Shown: positions 36,214-46,715, numbered from the stretch's first letter. The stretch is 64,000 nt of DNA from Desulfofustis limnaeus (GCF_023169885.1 NZ_AP025516.1:4133501-4197500), one strand, 5' to 3'. Program-made: numbers and translations. The notes: generated by a model from the letters alone, not told the origin.

Positions 36214-37548
36214 ATGCGGGAAAGTCAAACGACGGTCCTTGCTCTTCTGAGAGCGGGGAATACGTATCACGATAGTACCCTTCGAATCGTCTGGGGCGAG
36301 CGCGAAGGGGTTTTGCATCTACGTGACGGGGTTATCGTCGCTGCTGAAGCCGAGCCGCTCAGCGGTAACGGCGCTGCCATGGAAATAGCCCGATGGCAGG
36401 GGGCAATGATAACCGAGATCGATGCTGAACCGGTCATCCGCAAAAACGTCACGTACTCCCTCCAAGATATCCAGGATCTGTTCGATCGGTTTGTGATCAA
36501 GGGAGCTTCTGCCTCCAGTTTTGACGATCTTGAGGCTCTCGACCAAGCGGTCCTGCTCATTCACCAGTTCAAATACCCTGAGGCGGGGAGGCTCCTGGCG
36601 CAGTTGTTGAAACACAACCGCTTCAACTATCTGGGCTGGCTCTGGTATTCACGTCTGCTGAAGACCTTTGATTCGATAAAAAAAGCGTTGGCCGAGGCGC
36701 AAAAATGGGGTGACCACGATTCGACCGTCTGGATCGAGGTGAAAAAAACCGGTCTTGGTATGGCCAGCTGTAGCACTGGTGAAATCAAACGGTGCCTGTT
36801 TTGCTGGACGCCGATTGATGCCGACACTAGCCGGTGCGGTTATTGCCGGGCGGTGCAAGCCTTCGGCAAGGAGAAGCCGGCGCTGGATCTGAAAAAGAGC
36901 GAGGTGATCACCGGCATCAATCGTTACATCAACGCCTTCAAGGAGGATAGGCAAAACGGCAGAATCGGCTATGTGCTGGCTGTGGGCTTCTTCAACCTGA
37001 AACAATATGAAAAAGCCGCCAAATATCTGAAGTGGATAGCCTCATTGGCTCCCGATAAACCGTTGTATAGCCGTTCGCTGCAGTTTCTCATCCCCTTCGT
37101 GATGGATAATCGTCAGCAGGAAGAACAGCCTCGACCTTCTCGTCGTATTGCCGAAGTAAAGCCAAACAGACCTGCGGATGGTAGCGGTCCGCCGATTATT
37201 TTGGTGGTCGAAGATAGCCCCACGGCGCGTAAGGTCATCAGTGTCGTTTTAAAAAGGGAGGGGTTCGGTGTTGTCGAGGCTGGTTCCGGGGAGGACGCTC
37301 TCGCGGTTGTCAAGACGCTCAACCCCGGGTTGATTCTGCTCGATGTGATGTTGCCGGACACCACCGGGTTCGATTTGTTACCACGGTTGCGTGATTTCGA
37401 TCAACTGGCTGAGACTCCGGTGATCATGTTGACCGGGAGGAAGAATTCGACGGATAAACTCAAAGGGCTGATGGCCGGTTCAACCGAATACCTGACCAAA
37501 CCGTTTGATCCCCAGAAATTGACCTCCATTATTAGGAAATATCTTTGA
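36214..37548 (+). CDS. DUF4388-like/TPR/zinc-ribbon response regulator
   Basis: This 444-residue protein begins the chemosensory operon. Residues about 1-95 resemble DUF4388/PATAN (LRIVWGEREGVLHLRDGVIVAAEAEPLSG). Residues about 105-160 are helical and TPR-like. A zinc ribbon CLFCWTPIDADTSRCGYC follows, then another TPR-like pair (GYVLAVGFFNLKQYEKAAKYLKWIASLAPD). Residues about 325-444 form a receiver domain with Asp in LILLDVMLPDTTGFDL and Lys in YLTKPFDP. It is probably a phosphorylation output of the CheA encoded downstream. The start codon is within the best-scoring frame but lacks a strong ribosome binding site. Confidence 0.82.
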   Translation: MRESQTTVLALLRAGNTYHDSTLRIVWGEREGVLHLRDGVIVAAEAEPLSGNGAAMEIARWQGAMITEIDAEPVIRKNVTYSLQDIQDLFDRFVIKGASASSFDDLEALDQAVLLIHQFKYPEAGRLLAQLLKHNRFNYLGWLWYSRLLKTFDSIKKALAEAQKWGDHDSTVWIEVKKTGLGMASCSTGEIKRCLFCWTPIDADTSRCGYCRAVQAFGKEKPALDLKKSEVITGINRYINAFKEDRQNGRIGYVLAVGFFNLKQYEKAAKYLKWIASLAPDKPLYSRSLQFLIPFVMDNRQQEEQPRPSRRIAEVKPNRPADGSGPPIILVVEDSPTARKVISVVLKREGFGVVEAGSGEDALAVVKTLNPGLILLDVMLPDTTGFDLLPRLRDFDQLAETPVIMLTGRKNSTDKLKGLMAGSTEYLTKPFDPQKLTSIIRKYL

Positions 37549-37552
37549 AACC

Positions 37553-38140
37553 ATGACAGAAATCGCCAAGAATCCAGTAGCCCACCTAGACGTTCTCATC
37601 GATAAGATCGATCAGGCCATCAACGCTGCTGCCGACCCCCAGGCGGCGAAGCTTGGCAGTGTCCTCTTTACCGGGTTGAGGCAGGCGGCGCAGGGACGGA
37701 GTTATATTCTCGTGTCCATCGGAACGGCACGTCTGGCGATTCTTCTGGAGGATGTGGTCGAAGTCGGGGACTTGCCGATGCTCACCCGCTTACCCAATGT
37801 CCCGTCCTGGCTGCGCGGGATTGTCAACGTCCGTGGCGAGATTGTTTCTGTGGTCGATTTGCCGCGATTTCTGGAATGGCATGTCGATTCGACAGTGCAA
37901 CGCAAGAGGATGGTCATCATCCAACAGAGATCGGTAAAGACGGCACTCAGCATTGATGCTGTCCTCGGTATGCATCGGCGAACCGAGCAGACTGAGATGA
38001 TTAGCGGTAGTCCTCCCCTTCTTGGCCAGGACGGATCACTCCTGCCGTCCGCCTTAATACTAGACGGACAGCCCTATTATCTTCTGAATTGTCAGGCCTT
38101 GTTTACCAGTAAACGATTTGTCGATGTCCGGCATCTCTGA
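37553..38140 (+). CDS. cheW: CheW-type chemotaxis coupling protein
   Basis: This 195-residue protein couples chemoreceptors to CheA. An N-terminal helical extension of about 45 residues precedes the CheW domain. Motifs are YILVSIGTARLAILLEDVVEV, LTRLPNVPSWLRGIVNVRGEIVSVVDLPRFL and a C-terminal YYLLNCQALF. Typical CheW is about 160 residues. It follows the DUF4388-REC gene by four bases. Confidence 0.92.
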   Translation: MTEIAKNPVAHLDVLIDKIDQAINAAADPQAAKLGSVLFTGLRQAAQGRSYILVSIGTARLAILLEDVVEVGDLPMLTRLPNVPSWLRGIVNVRGEIVSVVDLPRFLEWHVDSTVQRKRMVIIQQRSVKTALSIDAVLGMHRRTEQTEMISGSPPLLGQDGSLLPSALILDGQPYYLLNCQALFTSKRFVDVRHL

Positions 38141-38194
38141 TCAGAACCTTAAGCGGCGTGCTGTAAAAACCATAAAGACCGGAGAGGAAGCTTT

Positions 38195-41100
38195 ATGCCT
38201 CAAGATGGTAGAGAAACGCTGAAAAATGAGTTTATTGCCGAGGTTGCCGGCTATGTCGATCTCATTGCGGATCGACTGCGTTCTCTGCGCAACAACCCCG
38301 ATGACCGGGACCGCCTGCGCCAAATCTATCGTTTGTTCCACACCATCAAAGGTTCGGCAGCCCAACTGGAGCTAATTGAATTGAGCGCTAGCGCCAGGAT
38401 TGCTGAAGACCTCCTGGAAGCGGTTCTCTTTGCCGGGCGTTCAGTCGCCATCGACGAGATGATTTTTCTGGAAGATGTCGATGAGCGCATTGGAGCGTAT
38501 TGTAAAAATGGATCGGCCCAGTCGACGGCCGGGGCAGACTTGCTGCAGGCTGTTCTGGTTACCTATCGGGAGTTGTTTGGTCAAGACGATGATGAGCGGA
38601 CTTTCGAAGAGGATTACGAACATCTCTGCCGGGGGGGTGGAATTGTTTCGTCACCGCCCGGATACACGGTTGAAACTTTGATCGAGCAGATCTTCGACGG
38701 TGTTCGCAGGATCCAGGAGCGGTTGTCTACAGGTGCTGTGGATCGGCAGACAACCATCGAGGACCTGAGCCGCTTGCGCCGTCTGGTCTTTGCTGTCGAA
38801 GCGCGGGCCGAGGCTGACGGGGAAGATGTCCCGGCCCCGTTTACCGTGGCCCTGGTTTCCTTCATTGATTGGCTATCGTCGGATATTGTTTTGATTGCCG
38901 AACAGGGTGCTGACCTCCTTGCCGATTACCTCGGTTTCTTTGTCTTGCTCCTGAAGAATTCTGGTAGGATCGAACCGGCAAAGACCGCTCGGGTGATCGA
39001 GTCAATGGCGCAGGTCCGTAAAATTGCAGAAATGATGGAGCCCTCCAGGCAAACCGACGACATCACCGAGTTGCTCGACGAAACGGATTTGCTCGTTGAC
39101 GAGAGTGATCTGTTGACCGGGGATGCCTTCAGTTTTCCAGATTCTGCCGAGGAACAAGAGCTCTCCACGGACCGAGGGATTGAAGACCTTGCTGATTCGG
39201 GGGGCGGATTCGACGAAGACGAGATGGATTTGAGAGAGATCTTCGTTGCCGAGAGTGAAGCCCATCTCCAGCTGATCGGTAACGCTTTGATCTCTCTCGA
39301 CAGGATTGTCACCTCTTCGCAGGAGGTACAAGGGGAGGTGGCGGAGCGCTTGGCCGAGATGAGACGTGCCGTGCACACGCTGAAAGGTGCGGCCGCCATG
39401 ACCGGGCTTGAAGAGCTGTCCGGGCTTGCTCATCGTTGCGAAGATCTTCTTGATTCCTTCTTTATCCCGGGCCGACAGATGGCCCCGCAAGACGTCAAGG
39501 TTCTGGGTGATGCTGCCGATTTGCTGGAGTCGTTGGCTCTGCACCCGGAGCAGTTATCCGGTGATGAGACGGCTGTTCTTACCGCCCGGATCGGCAAGAT
39601 CCTCTCTACTGCCGGAACCGATCCGTCGCACGGTTCGATCGAAGCCGACACTTTGCTGTCTCAATCGGAGCAGGGTGACGCGGTTCTCGCTGCGGCGCCG
39701 CTTCTGCTTGAAGCAGACGTCCCGACAGAGCAGGACAAACGACCTGAACCACATCTAGGCGCGGAGATGCCTGATCGGCACGTTGTTCCCGACCACCATC
39801 CGGTTGCCGACAGTGCCCACATCCGGGTACGCCTCGACAACCTGGACGAACTGGTGGGGCTGGAGAACGAGTTGGTCGTTTTACGCAGCGCCATGGATCA
39901 GCGGCTGACCGAGCTGTCCCGGGCAATCGGTGAACTTGATTTCGCCGGTGACAAGCTCAAAACCATTTCCCATGAGTTGGAAAGCGGCTTTGAAGTTGAA
40001 TCGCTGCTCGGTTTTGGTCGTGGAGTCCAGGCAGTGGCGGCTGGAGGCTCGAAACGAGGAGGGGCGGCGGATTTTGCCGAGTTCGACCCGATTGAGCTGG
40101 ATCGATACACGCGGCTACACTTGATTATACGAAGTCTTAACGAACTGACAGTCGATGTGGGTTCGATCTATCACGGTCTTTCCGGACTCGTTCATGAGAT
40201 GCGTGGTCATGTTGCCAATCAGCAACTGGTGATGCGGGTCATGCAGGACAAACTGACGAGGGTCAGAATGACGCCGTTGTCCGCCGTCAGCCGGGCGCTT
40301 TTTCGAACGGTACGAACCAGTGCGGCGGAGTTGGGCAAACAGGTGCGTCTGGTCATCGAGGGTGAGGATGTGTTTCTCGATCGGTTCATCTGGAACAAAG
40401 TGACCGACCCGATCATGCACATGTTGCGCAATGCCGTTGATCACGGCATAGAGCACGAAGCGGAACGCAAGGCTGCCGGCAAGCCTGTGCAGGGCATTAT
40501 TCGGTTGACCGCGGTGCAGCGGGGCAGCCATGTCGTGCTGGAAATTGCCGATGACGGCAGAGGGATCGATACCGAGGTAATCAGGCGCAAGCTGGTTGCT
40601 CGCGGAAGTGCCGAGCCGGATGCTGAATTCTCTGCGGTGGAGTTGCTCGATCACCTCTTCCTGCCAGGATTCAGTACCCGTGATACGGTAAGCCGTCTGT
40701 CGGGAAGAGGTGTTGGACTCGATGTGGTTCGCCAGAATCTGAAGGAACTGAGGGGATCGGTCAGGGTGCAGTCCAGCACCGGGGTGGGTACGACTTTTGT
40801 GTTGCGCATTCCGGTGTCACTCTCCATAAACAGGGCCGCGATCGTTTTGGTCGGTACCGAGAAGTATGCCGTTCCCCTACAGGACATTCTGGAGATTCGT
40901 CGGCTGCCGGCCACCGCGCTGGTCGTGGGAGACACTCTGCAGGCGGAGATTGGCGAGGAACGGGTCCCTTTCAAGGATCTGGCTTCTCTTTTCGGGCTCA
41001 GGGAGGGGTTTCCCGAAACCTTTGTGGGAGAAAAAGAAATCCCGGTATTGCTGGTTGAAGCAGAGCATGGCCGGGTTGCCTTGGCCATTGACGGCATCGT

Positions 41101-41659
41101 CGAGCAGCAGGAAATCATCGTCAAGGGTCTCGGGTCGCATTTGCAGCATATCGAGGGGATCGGTGGGGTGACCATCATGGGAGATGGTTCGCTGATACCC
41201 ATCCTTAACATAAGTGAACTGGCGGCGCCGGAGAGGCGAGCGGCTGTGGAGTCGATGGCGGCGGAGACAGGACCGGACGAGACTCCTTTTACCGTCATGG
41301 TGGTCGACGATTCCGTCAGTGTCCGGCAGAGTGTGGCTCGACTGATCAAACAGAATGGTTGGGTGCCGATTCTTGCGACGGACGGGGTGGATGCCGTGGA
41401 GAAGATCGAAAAGGCCGCGCCCGACACTGTCATCCTGGACATTGAGATGCCGCGTATGAACGGATTCGAGTTTCTGGGGATTATACGCAGCCAGGAGCGA
41501 TACCGACGAATCCCAGTTATCATGCTGACCTCACGTTATTCGGAAAAGCATCAGAAAAAGGCGGAAGAACTCGGGGCAGACCATTATGTGATCAAACCGT
41601 ACAAAGAAGAACAGTTCGTCGCTGTTCTGCAGCGTCTGGCCGCAGAGACGAAGTCGTGA
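38195..41659 (+). CDS. cheA: Hybrid CheA histidine kinase with two Hpt domains and receiver
   Basis: This is a 1154-residue cytoplasmic kinase. Phosphotransfer domains: Hpt1 with His49 in FHTIKGSAAQ and Hpt2 with His394 in VHTLKGAAAM. Between and after them are long acidic linkers. The dimerisation region is near residues 545-690, and the ATPase near 690-870 shows MHMLRNAVDHGIEH, VVLEIADDGRGID and SGRGVGLDVVRQNL. A CheW-like domain spans about 875-1010, and a C-terminal receiver about 1035-1154 has Asp in TVILDIEMPRMNGFEF. Multiple Hpt domains plus a fused receiver are typical of type IV pilus (ChpA-like) systems. No cheB or cheR is in the cluster. Confidence 0.95.
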   Translation: MPQDGRETLKNEFIAEVAGYVDLIADRLRSLRNNPDDRDRLRQIYRLFHTIKGSAAQLELIELSASARIAEDLLEAVLFAGRSVAIDEMIFLEDVDERIGAYCKNGSAQSTAGADLLQAVLVTYRELFGQDDDERTFEEDYEHLCRGGGIVSSPPGYTVETLIEQIFDGVRRIQERLSTGAVDRQTTIEDLSRLRRLVFAVEARAEADGEDVPAPFTVALVSFIDWLSSDIVLIAEQGADLLADYLGFFVLLLKNSGRIEPAKTARVIESMAQVRKIAEMMEPSRQTDDITELLDETDLLVDESDLLTGDAFSFPDSAEEQELSTDRGIEDLADSGGGFDEDEMDLREIFVAESEAHLQLIGNALISLDRIVTSSQEVQGEVAERLAEMRRAVHTLKGAAAMTGLEELSGLAHRCEDLLDSFFIPGRQMAPQDVKVLGDAADLLESLALHPEQLSGDETAVLTARIGKILSTAGTDPSHGSIEADTLLSQSEQGDAVLAAAPLLLEADVPTEQDKRPEPHLGAEMPDRHVVPDHHPVADSAHIRVRLDNLDELVGLENELVVLRSAMDQRLTELSRAIGELDFAGDKLKTISHELESGFEVESLLGFGRGVQAVAAGGSKRGGAADFAEFDPIELDRYTRLHLIIRSLNELTVDVGSIYHGLSGLVHEMRGHVANQQLVMRVMQDKLTRVRMTPLSAVSRALFRTVRTSAAELGKQVRLVIEGEDVFLDRFIWNKVTDPIMHMLRNAVDHGIEHEAERKAAGKPVQGIIRLTAVQRGSHVVLEIADDGRGIDTEVIRRKLVARGSAEPDAEFSAVELLDHLFLPGFSTRDTVSRLSGRGVGLDVVRQNLKELRGSVRVQSSTGVGTTFVLRIPVSLSINRAAIVLVGTEKYAVPLQDILEIRRLPATALVVGDTLQAEIGEERVPFKDLASLFGLREGFPETFVGEKEIPVLLVEAEHGRVALAIDGIVEQQEIIVKGLGSHLQHIEGIGGVTIMGDGSLIPILNISELAAPERRAAVESMAAETGPDETPFTVMVVDDSVSVRQSVARLIKQNGWVPILATDGVDAVEKIEKAAPDTVILDIEMPRMNGFEFLGIIRSQERYRRIPVIMLTSRYSEKHQKKAEELGADHYVIKPYKEEQFVAVLQRLAAETKS

Positions 41660-41681
41660 ACCAGTGGGCCGGAGGATCATC

Positions 41682-42125
41682 GTGGTGAAAACCTTCAGCG
41701 TTGTCCAGGGCGGGCCGTATCGTTTGGCTGTAGATCGGGATCACCTGGTTAAAGTCTATCCGGAACGAAACGATTCCGTCGAGATCCTGGCTGACTGGCA
41801 GGTCTTTAGAAAGGAACAGGGAGACGGTGCGGCCGATAGTGTCCTCTACGATTTGAAGGAGGTGTTTTCTCACCACCAGGAGAGGTCTGAGGGACCCGGC
41901 TGTTTGGTGATCCTGGCCGAGCGGGAGACGGTTGTCGGCATAATCGTAGAGGTGTTGGAGTCCAGCCATGAACTCACCGATGACCAGCTGCAGCCGCTAC
42001 CGCCACCGTTTCCGGAAGCGTGCCGGCGCTTTTTCCCCCGTCTTGCCATCTGTGGAAAACAGGCGGTGCCGGTGTTAACCATAGCTGTGCTGCAGGCTAT
42101 CGCCACGTCGGGGAAAAGGTCGTGA
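41682..42125 (+). CDS. Small CheW-like protein
   Basis: This protein of about 147 residues starts at GTG 41682 or 41685, just after GGAGG. The N-terminus TFSVVQGGPYRLAVDRDHLVKVYP and the middle CLVILAERETVVGIIVEVLESS fit the two halves of a short, diverged CheW domain. The central RGxxxxRG loop is missing, so it may act as an adaptor variant. It lies between cheA and another CheW-like gene, whose GTG alternative overlaps this stop. Confidence 0.62.
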   Translation: MVKTFSVVQGGPYRLAVDRDHLVKVYPERNDSVEILADWQVFRKEQGDGAADSVLYDLKEVFSHHQERSEGPGCLVILAERETVVGIIVEVLESSHELTDDQLQPLPPPFPEACRRFFPRLAICGKQAVPVLTIAVLQAIATSGKRS

Positions 42126-42157
42126 CGGTCGGACAGCGGTTGCGCCAGGGAACGGAA

Positions 42158-42646
42158 ATGATGAGCAATACACGCGAAATAGTGTTGATAAAAGCGGCCG
42201 TTCAGTCGATCCGGAAACGAGAGGTCTTCTGGATTCTCAGCAAAAGCCAGATTGAACATGTCGTGCAGGATCTTCCCCTTGTCCCGGTACCGTTTTCTCC
42301 TCGTTATCTGCGGGGCGTGGGAGCATGGCAGGGGCTTGTTTTGCCGGTGGTGAGCTTGGAGCGTTATTTTGGCTTCAAACCGGTACAGAGCAGCACGGTA
42401 AAAAGGCAAGCCATCGTCAAGACCACTACTTGTGCTGCGCCCACCACCATAACCCGACTGCTGATCGATGTAACCTACGATCTTCGCATCAGGCCGTCGA
42501 TCACCGATTGTGTTCCCGTGCGAGTAGCCAATGAGGACTTGGCGGCGCGTGGTTTACAAGGGATATACGAATGGGGAGCGGACTCCTTATTGCTGCTGCC
42601 TGACATCATGGTGGTCGCTTCGGGAGGTGCAGCGGTCGGGTCATGA
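42158..42646 (+). CDS. CheW-like coupling protein
   Basis: This protein of about 162 residues starts ATG ATG at 42158 with GGGAACGGAA upstream; GTG 42122 is an alternative. The segments FWILSKSQIEHVVQDLPLVPVPFSPRYLRGVGAWQGLVLPVVSLERYFG fit CheW around the conserved RG loop. A second strand block (ADSLLLLPDIMVVA) ends the protein. It is the third CheW-type protein in the operon and overlaps the peptidase start by four bases. Confidence 0.78.
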   Translation: MMSNTREIVLIKAAVQSIRKREVFWILSKSQIEHVVQDLPLVPVPFSPRYLRGVGAWQGLVLPVVSLERYFGFKPVQSSTVKRQAIVKTTTCAAPTTITRLLIDVTYDLRIRPSITDCVPVRVANEDLAARGLQGIYEWGADSLLLLPDIMVVASGGAAVGS

Positions 42647-43875
42647 TCACGGTCAGCGAACTGGAAAATGGTATTCGGGTAGTAACAGAGGCCCTTCCCG
42701 GCAGTCGTTCCCTCGCCGTCGGGATCATGATTCGCACCGGACCTCGGGACCAGGGGCCCGATCAGGAGGGGTTGGCGCATCTGGTCGAACACGCTCTTTT
42801 CCAGGGTACCAGCAGTCGCAGCAGCCTTGATATCGCCAGGATGATCGATACCATGGGGGGGCGGGTGAACGCCTTTACCGGGAGAGATTACACCTGTTTC
42901 AGCGGTTTGGTCATGGATGACCACCGGACCTATGTGTTCGACCTTCTCTCCGATATCCTGCTCAATTCGATCTTCCCTGAAGATAAGCTGATGAAAGAGA
43001 AACAAGTCATCATCAGCGAACAGGAAATGGCGGCTGATCTCCCCGTGGAACAGGCCCTGGCCGGCCTCAAGTCGACGATTTGGCAGAACCACCCTCTGGG
43101 TTCGAAGATCGAGGGCAGTGCCGAGTCCATATCTCGGCTCACCAGGGAAGACGTGATCTATTTTCTCCATAGCAATTACCTGCCCGATCGAGTCATCGTG
43201 GCCTGTGCCGGCAACCTGGAGCATGAGGACATCGTTGCCCAAGTGCGCGATTGCTTCTGGCGGATGACTGGATCATCGGTACCGTTGACCTATGGCTCAG
43301 CGCATTTCAACAGTGGTTTCGTGCGCCACCATCATGGCGGCAATCATGCCTATTTTGCCGTGGGTATCGAGGCGCCGGCGTATGCCTGGCCGGAGCGTTA
43401 TTGCATCCATCTGCTCAACACGGCTCTAGGTGGAGGCATGTCGTCACGATTGTACCGTACCCTGCGCGAGGAGCGGGGAGTGGTTTACGACATTCACTCG
43501 GAGTACCACGCCTATATGGACGGAGGGGCTCTGGTGATCTGCGGTTCCTGCCGGCCGGACAGGGTGTTTTCCGTGGTCGATGAGATCATCGAGATCAGTG
43601 GCTCTCTGGTCACCGCAGCGCAGCCCATGGCCGAGGAAGAGCTCTGGCAGGCCAAGTTGTATACCGTCGGGCAGTACCACATAGATTCTGAAGACCCCTA
43701 TACGCGGATGAGCAGGCTTCTCACGCAACTTTTCTATTTTTCCCGGGTCGTTGGCGTTGAGGAAATCATTGCCGGGCTGGAAGGAGCAACAACGGCTGCA
43801 ATTTCCCGGGTGAGCGGGGACTATTTTCAGAGTTTTTCGAAGAAAGTAGCGGCTTGTGTGGTTGGACCGGATTGA
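42643..43875 (+). CDS. M16B-family metallopeptidase in the chemosensory operon
   Basis: This 410-residue peptidase has the zinc motif HLVEH (residues 46-50) and the third ligand Glu126 in VIISEQEMAAD, exactly 76 residues after the second His. It starts ITVSELENGIRVVTEALPGSRSLAVGIMI, the usual family start, and has two M16 domains, so it should form a dimer or a heterodimer. No signal peptide is seen. It overlaps the preceding CheW-like gene by ATGA and is followed by the small protein and CheY-like genes, so it is an integral part of the operon. A role in this signalling system is not known. Confidence 0.92.
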   Translation: MITVSELENGIRVVTEALPGSRSLAVGIMIRTGPRDQGPDQEGLAHLVEHALFQGTSSRSSLDIARMIDTMGGRVNAFTGRDYTCFSGLVMDDHRTYVFDLLSDILLNSIFPEDKLMKEKQVIISEQEMAADLPVEQALAGLKSTIWQNHPLGSKIEGSAESISRLTREDVIYFLHSNYLPDRVIVACAGNLEHEDIVAQVRDCFWRMTGSSVPLTYGSAHFNSGFVRHHHGGNHAYFAVGIEAPAYAWPERYCIHLLNTALGGGMSSRLYRTLREERGVVYDIHSEYHAYMDGGALVICGSCRPDRVFSVVDEIIEISGSLVTAAQPMAEEELWQAKLYTVGQYHIDSEDPYTRMSRLLTQLFYFSRVVGVEEIIAGLEGATTAAISRVSGDYFQSFSKKVAACVVGPD

Positions 43876-43950
43876 TGGAGCGGCAAAGTTGCTCGAGCAT
43901 GGAGGCGGAATCGGCAGTCATGCCGAAAATCAGAAACAGGGAGGTAACGC

Positions 43951-44106
43951 ATGGGTATCGATGCATCGGTGAAGAAAAACTGGATAGAGATTCAAAGGAA
44001 ACATGATGTGCCGGTGAACGCGATCGGTGTGAAGATCAAGGAGAGCGATGCCAAGACCTTGAAGATCTGGAAGGATGAGGGCATCGATAAATTCATGAAG
44101 AAGTAG
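43951..44106 (+). CDS. 51-residue protein in the chemosensory operon
   Basis: ATG 43951 is preceded by GGGAGG at seven bases, and the frame ends TAG 44104-44106. The peptide begins MGIDASVKKNWIEIQRKHD, is strongly charged (many Lys, Asp, Glu) and ends KFMKK. It looks like two short helices with a middle PVNAIGVKIKES strand. It is 12 bases before the response regulator gene. I do not know the family. The strong ribosome binding site and tight spacing support expression. Confidence 0.7.
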   Translation: MGIDASVKKNWIEIQRKHDVPVNAIGVKIKESDAKTLKIWKDEGIDKFMKK

Positions 44107-44118
44107 GATAGAATCGGT

Positions 44119-44484
44119 ATGAGTGAAAAATTGATATTAGTGGTGGACGACAGCCCTACCGACAGGCAGATAGCCGTATCCGCCTGTCAAGCCAAAGGGT
44201 ATCGGGTGGAGTCGGCAGCTGAGGGTGAAGAGGCACTGCGCAAGGCTTTGGACCTGAAACCAGATCTCATTCTACTGGATGTGATTCTACCGCAAAAAAA
44301 CGGGTTCCAAGTTTGTCGTCAGTTGAAGAGTAGCCCGGAAACGCAGGCGATAAAGATCATCATGGTGACCAGTAAATCGCAAGACAGTGACCGGTTCTGG
44401 GGGATCAAGCAGGGTGCTGACGGATATCTGACGAAACCGTTCAGCGAGTCAGAGCTTCACGAACTGATAGCGCAAACGATCTGA
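44119..44484 (+). CDS. CheY-like single-domain response regulator
   Basis: This 121-residue receiver has the acidic pair DD at 10-11, phosphoacceptor Asp54 in LILLDVILPQKNGFQV, a Thr switch in IIMVTSKSQDSD and Lys in YLTKPFSES. It resembles PilG/PilH of pilus chemosensory systems, probably phosphorylated by the hybrid CheA. Located between the 51-residue gene and the chemoreceptor gene. Confidence 0.92.
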   Translation: MSEKLILVVDDSPTDRQIAVSACQAKGYRVESAAEGEEALRKALDLKPDLILLDVILPQKNGFQVCRQLKSSPETQAIKIIMVTSKSQDSDRFWGIKQGADGYLTKPFSESELHELIAQTI

Positions 44485-44561
44485 TCGAGGCAACCTGCTC
44501 GGAGCGATGACGAGCTTATCGACCTGCGCTGAAACCATGCAGCAGGTCCGGAGGACAGGTG

Positions 44562-46715
44562 ATGAGTGAAGACAGCAAGAGGCGCTGGGCGCAGATGAAG
44601 CCGTTGCGCTTTATTACAGAAAAGATTCGCAATAAAGTGCTGGTGATTCTCCTTGGAGCAGCACTGGGTACACTGATAGTTGCCATGGTGGCCGTAGTCT
44701 CCATCAACATTGCCCAGCGGACCATTGATGAAGTCGTTGATCGCAAGGGGGCAATAGCGACGCTTGCCAATAACGCCGAGATCCAGCTGCTGCTGGCTCG
44801 CGAGCTGGATCAGCGCTATCTGCTCAACTATCGCGCCCTCGGTTTTGCAAACGCTCGCGGCGAGTATGTCGTGAAGGTAGAGCAATACGTCCAGCAAGCC
44901 GGAGCCATCCTGGCCGAGATCCAGACGAAGGATCCGGGAAGCGAAGTTATTCAGCAAAACATCGATAATGCCCGCCAGAACCTCAATACGTATTTGTCCT
45001 CTTTCTTGACGGTTGTGGAACTTACCGAAAAAAGGGGCTACAAGGATCTCGGCTTAATTGGTGAGTTCAGCGGCGATATCGAAGATGTGGAAAAGATACT
45101 CAGCAGTGCCGGCCAGCCCGATCTTCTTGTGGCTTTGCAGCAAGTGCGCGGAAATGAGCGTAATTACCTGCTGCTCGGTGAACGGCAATTCATCAGAATG
45201 GTGACCGACGGGGTAGCCGTATTGCAGGCGCAGATCGAGCGCAGCCCCCTTGCTCCCAGCGTCAAGGACAACGCCACCATCTTGATAGACGAATATCTGA
45301 CAAAATTTGACGAAGTGGTGGCGGTGGACCGGCAGATTGCCGATGGGACGAGGACCTATCGATCGGCCGTCAACAACATCATTCCCACTTTGACCACCAT
45401 CGTGGAGGCTGTGCAAACCGATCAGGCCGCTGCCATCACGGCCATGAAGGAGCAGAATCGGATCGCGTTGATCATCGTGGTTGCCGTCTCGATCATCACC
45501 ATTCTTCTCGGTATTGCGGCTGCTTTCTTCTTCTCCCGTCGGTTGACCAAACAAATCGACAATATCATGGAGATGTTTGCCACGATCGGCATGGGAGATT
45601 TTTCCGCCCGTGCCGAGATCATCACCCATGACGAGCTGGGCGAAATGGCTGAATCGCTCAACGCCATGCTTGACAATACGTTGACGCTGATTCAAAGCCG
45701 CGAGGAGCGTGACGCGATTCAGGCGTCGATCATGCGGCTTCTCACTGAGATCAGTGACCTGGCTGACGGTGATTTGACGGCACGGGCTGAGGTCACCGAG
45801 GAGGTCACCGGGGCAATTGCCGACTCATTCAACAATATGGCCGAGCAGTTGAGCCGCGTCGTCAGGGACGTAAAATCGGCCTCGGCACTCGTCGGCAGTT
45901 CATCCAGCGATGTTGATCAGGTGACCAGAAAGCTGAGTCAGGCCAGTGAAGATCAGGCTGCCAAAATCCGTGACGCCATTACCACCATTGAAAGAATCGC
46001 CGACAATATCCGGGAAGTTGCCGCCAGTGCCGGTGAGTCGGCCCGCGTGTCCGGCAGTGCGCGCAAGAGCGCCCGCGAAGGTTCCGATGCGGTACGTAAG
46101 ACTAACCAGGCCATGGGCTCGATCAAGGAAAACATGCGCGGTACGGCACGGACCATCAAGCGGCTTGGCGAAAGCTCACAGGAAATTGGTAATATCGTTC
46201 AGATTATTAATGATATTGCCGATCGGACATCGATTTTGGCGTTGAATGCCTCGATTCAGGCGGCCATGGCCGGAGAGGCGGGCCGTGGGTTTGCCGTCGT
46301 TGCCGAGGAGGTCCAGCGCTTGGCTGAGAGGTCTGCGACATCGACCAAGCAGATTGAAACGTTAATCAGCACCATCCAGGGTGAGATCAGTGAAGCCGGA
46401 ATCAGCATGGAAAGAAGCATCCAGCATGTGGTAGACGGTACGGAGCTGGCTGATGAGGCATACGAGAAACTCGAAGAGATTGAAACGGTCTCCAATCAAT
46501 TGGCAGAACTTGTTGAAAGTATTTCCGAAGCAGCACGCAGACAGGCAGCAGAATCGGAGAACATCACCAAGCTCATGAACGAGGTTGGTAAACTGACTGG
46601 AGAGACGACTGCGGCCACTCGTGAGACGGCCTCTTCAATGGAGAAAATCACAACCACTTCCAAGCAGCTTGAAGAGTCGATCGCCGTATTTAAGATCGAA
46701 GAGGAAACTGCTTGA
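44562..46715 (+). CDS. PilJ-like methyl-accepting chemotaxis protein
   Basis: This 717-residue receptor has two membrane helices (about residues 24-47, [20 protein letters not shown], and 300-325, [22 protein letters not shown]) flanking a long helical periplasmic domain. HAMP domains follow, then a cytoplasmic signalling hairpin. The tip reads [37 protein letters not shown]; the [10 protein letters not shown] variant is characteristic of PilJ of type IV pilus systems. No C-terminal CheR-docking pentapeptide is present. GTG 44559 is an alternative start. Confidence 0.93.
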   Translation: MSEDSKRRWAQMKPLRFITEKIRNKVLVILLGAALGTLIVAMVAVVSINIAQRTIDEVVDRKGAIATLANNAEIQLLLARELDQRYLLNYRALGFANARGEYVVKVEQYVQQAGAILAEIQTKDPGSEVIQQNIDNARQNLNTYLSSFLTVVELTEKRGYKDLGLIGEFSGDIEDVEKILSSAGQPDLLVALQQVRGNERNYLLLGERQFIRMVTDGVAVLQAQIERSPLAPSVKDNATILIDEYLTKFDEVVAVDRQIADGTRTYRSAVNNIIPTLTTIVEAVQTDQAAAITAMKEQNRIALIIVVAVSIITILLGIAAAFFFSRRLTKQIDNIMEMFATIGMGDFSARAEIITHDELGEMAESLNAMLDNTLTLIQSREERDAIQASIMRLLTEISDLADGDLTARAEVTEEVTGAIADSFNNMAEQLSRVVRDVKSASALVGSSSSDVDQVTRKLSQASEDQAAKIRDAITTIERIADNIREVAASAGESARVSGSARKSAREGSDAVRKTNQAMGSIKENMRGTARTIKRLGESSQEIGNIVQIINDIADRTSILALNASIQAAMAGEAGRGFAVVAEEVQRLAERSATSTKQIETLISTIQGEISEAGISMERSIQHVVDGTELADEAYEKLEEIETVSNQLAELVESISEAARRQAAESENITKLMNEVGKLTGETTAATRETASSMEKITTTSKQLEESIAVFKIEEETA

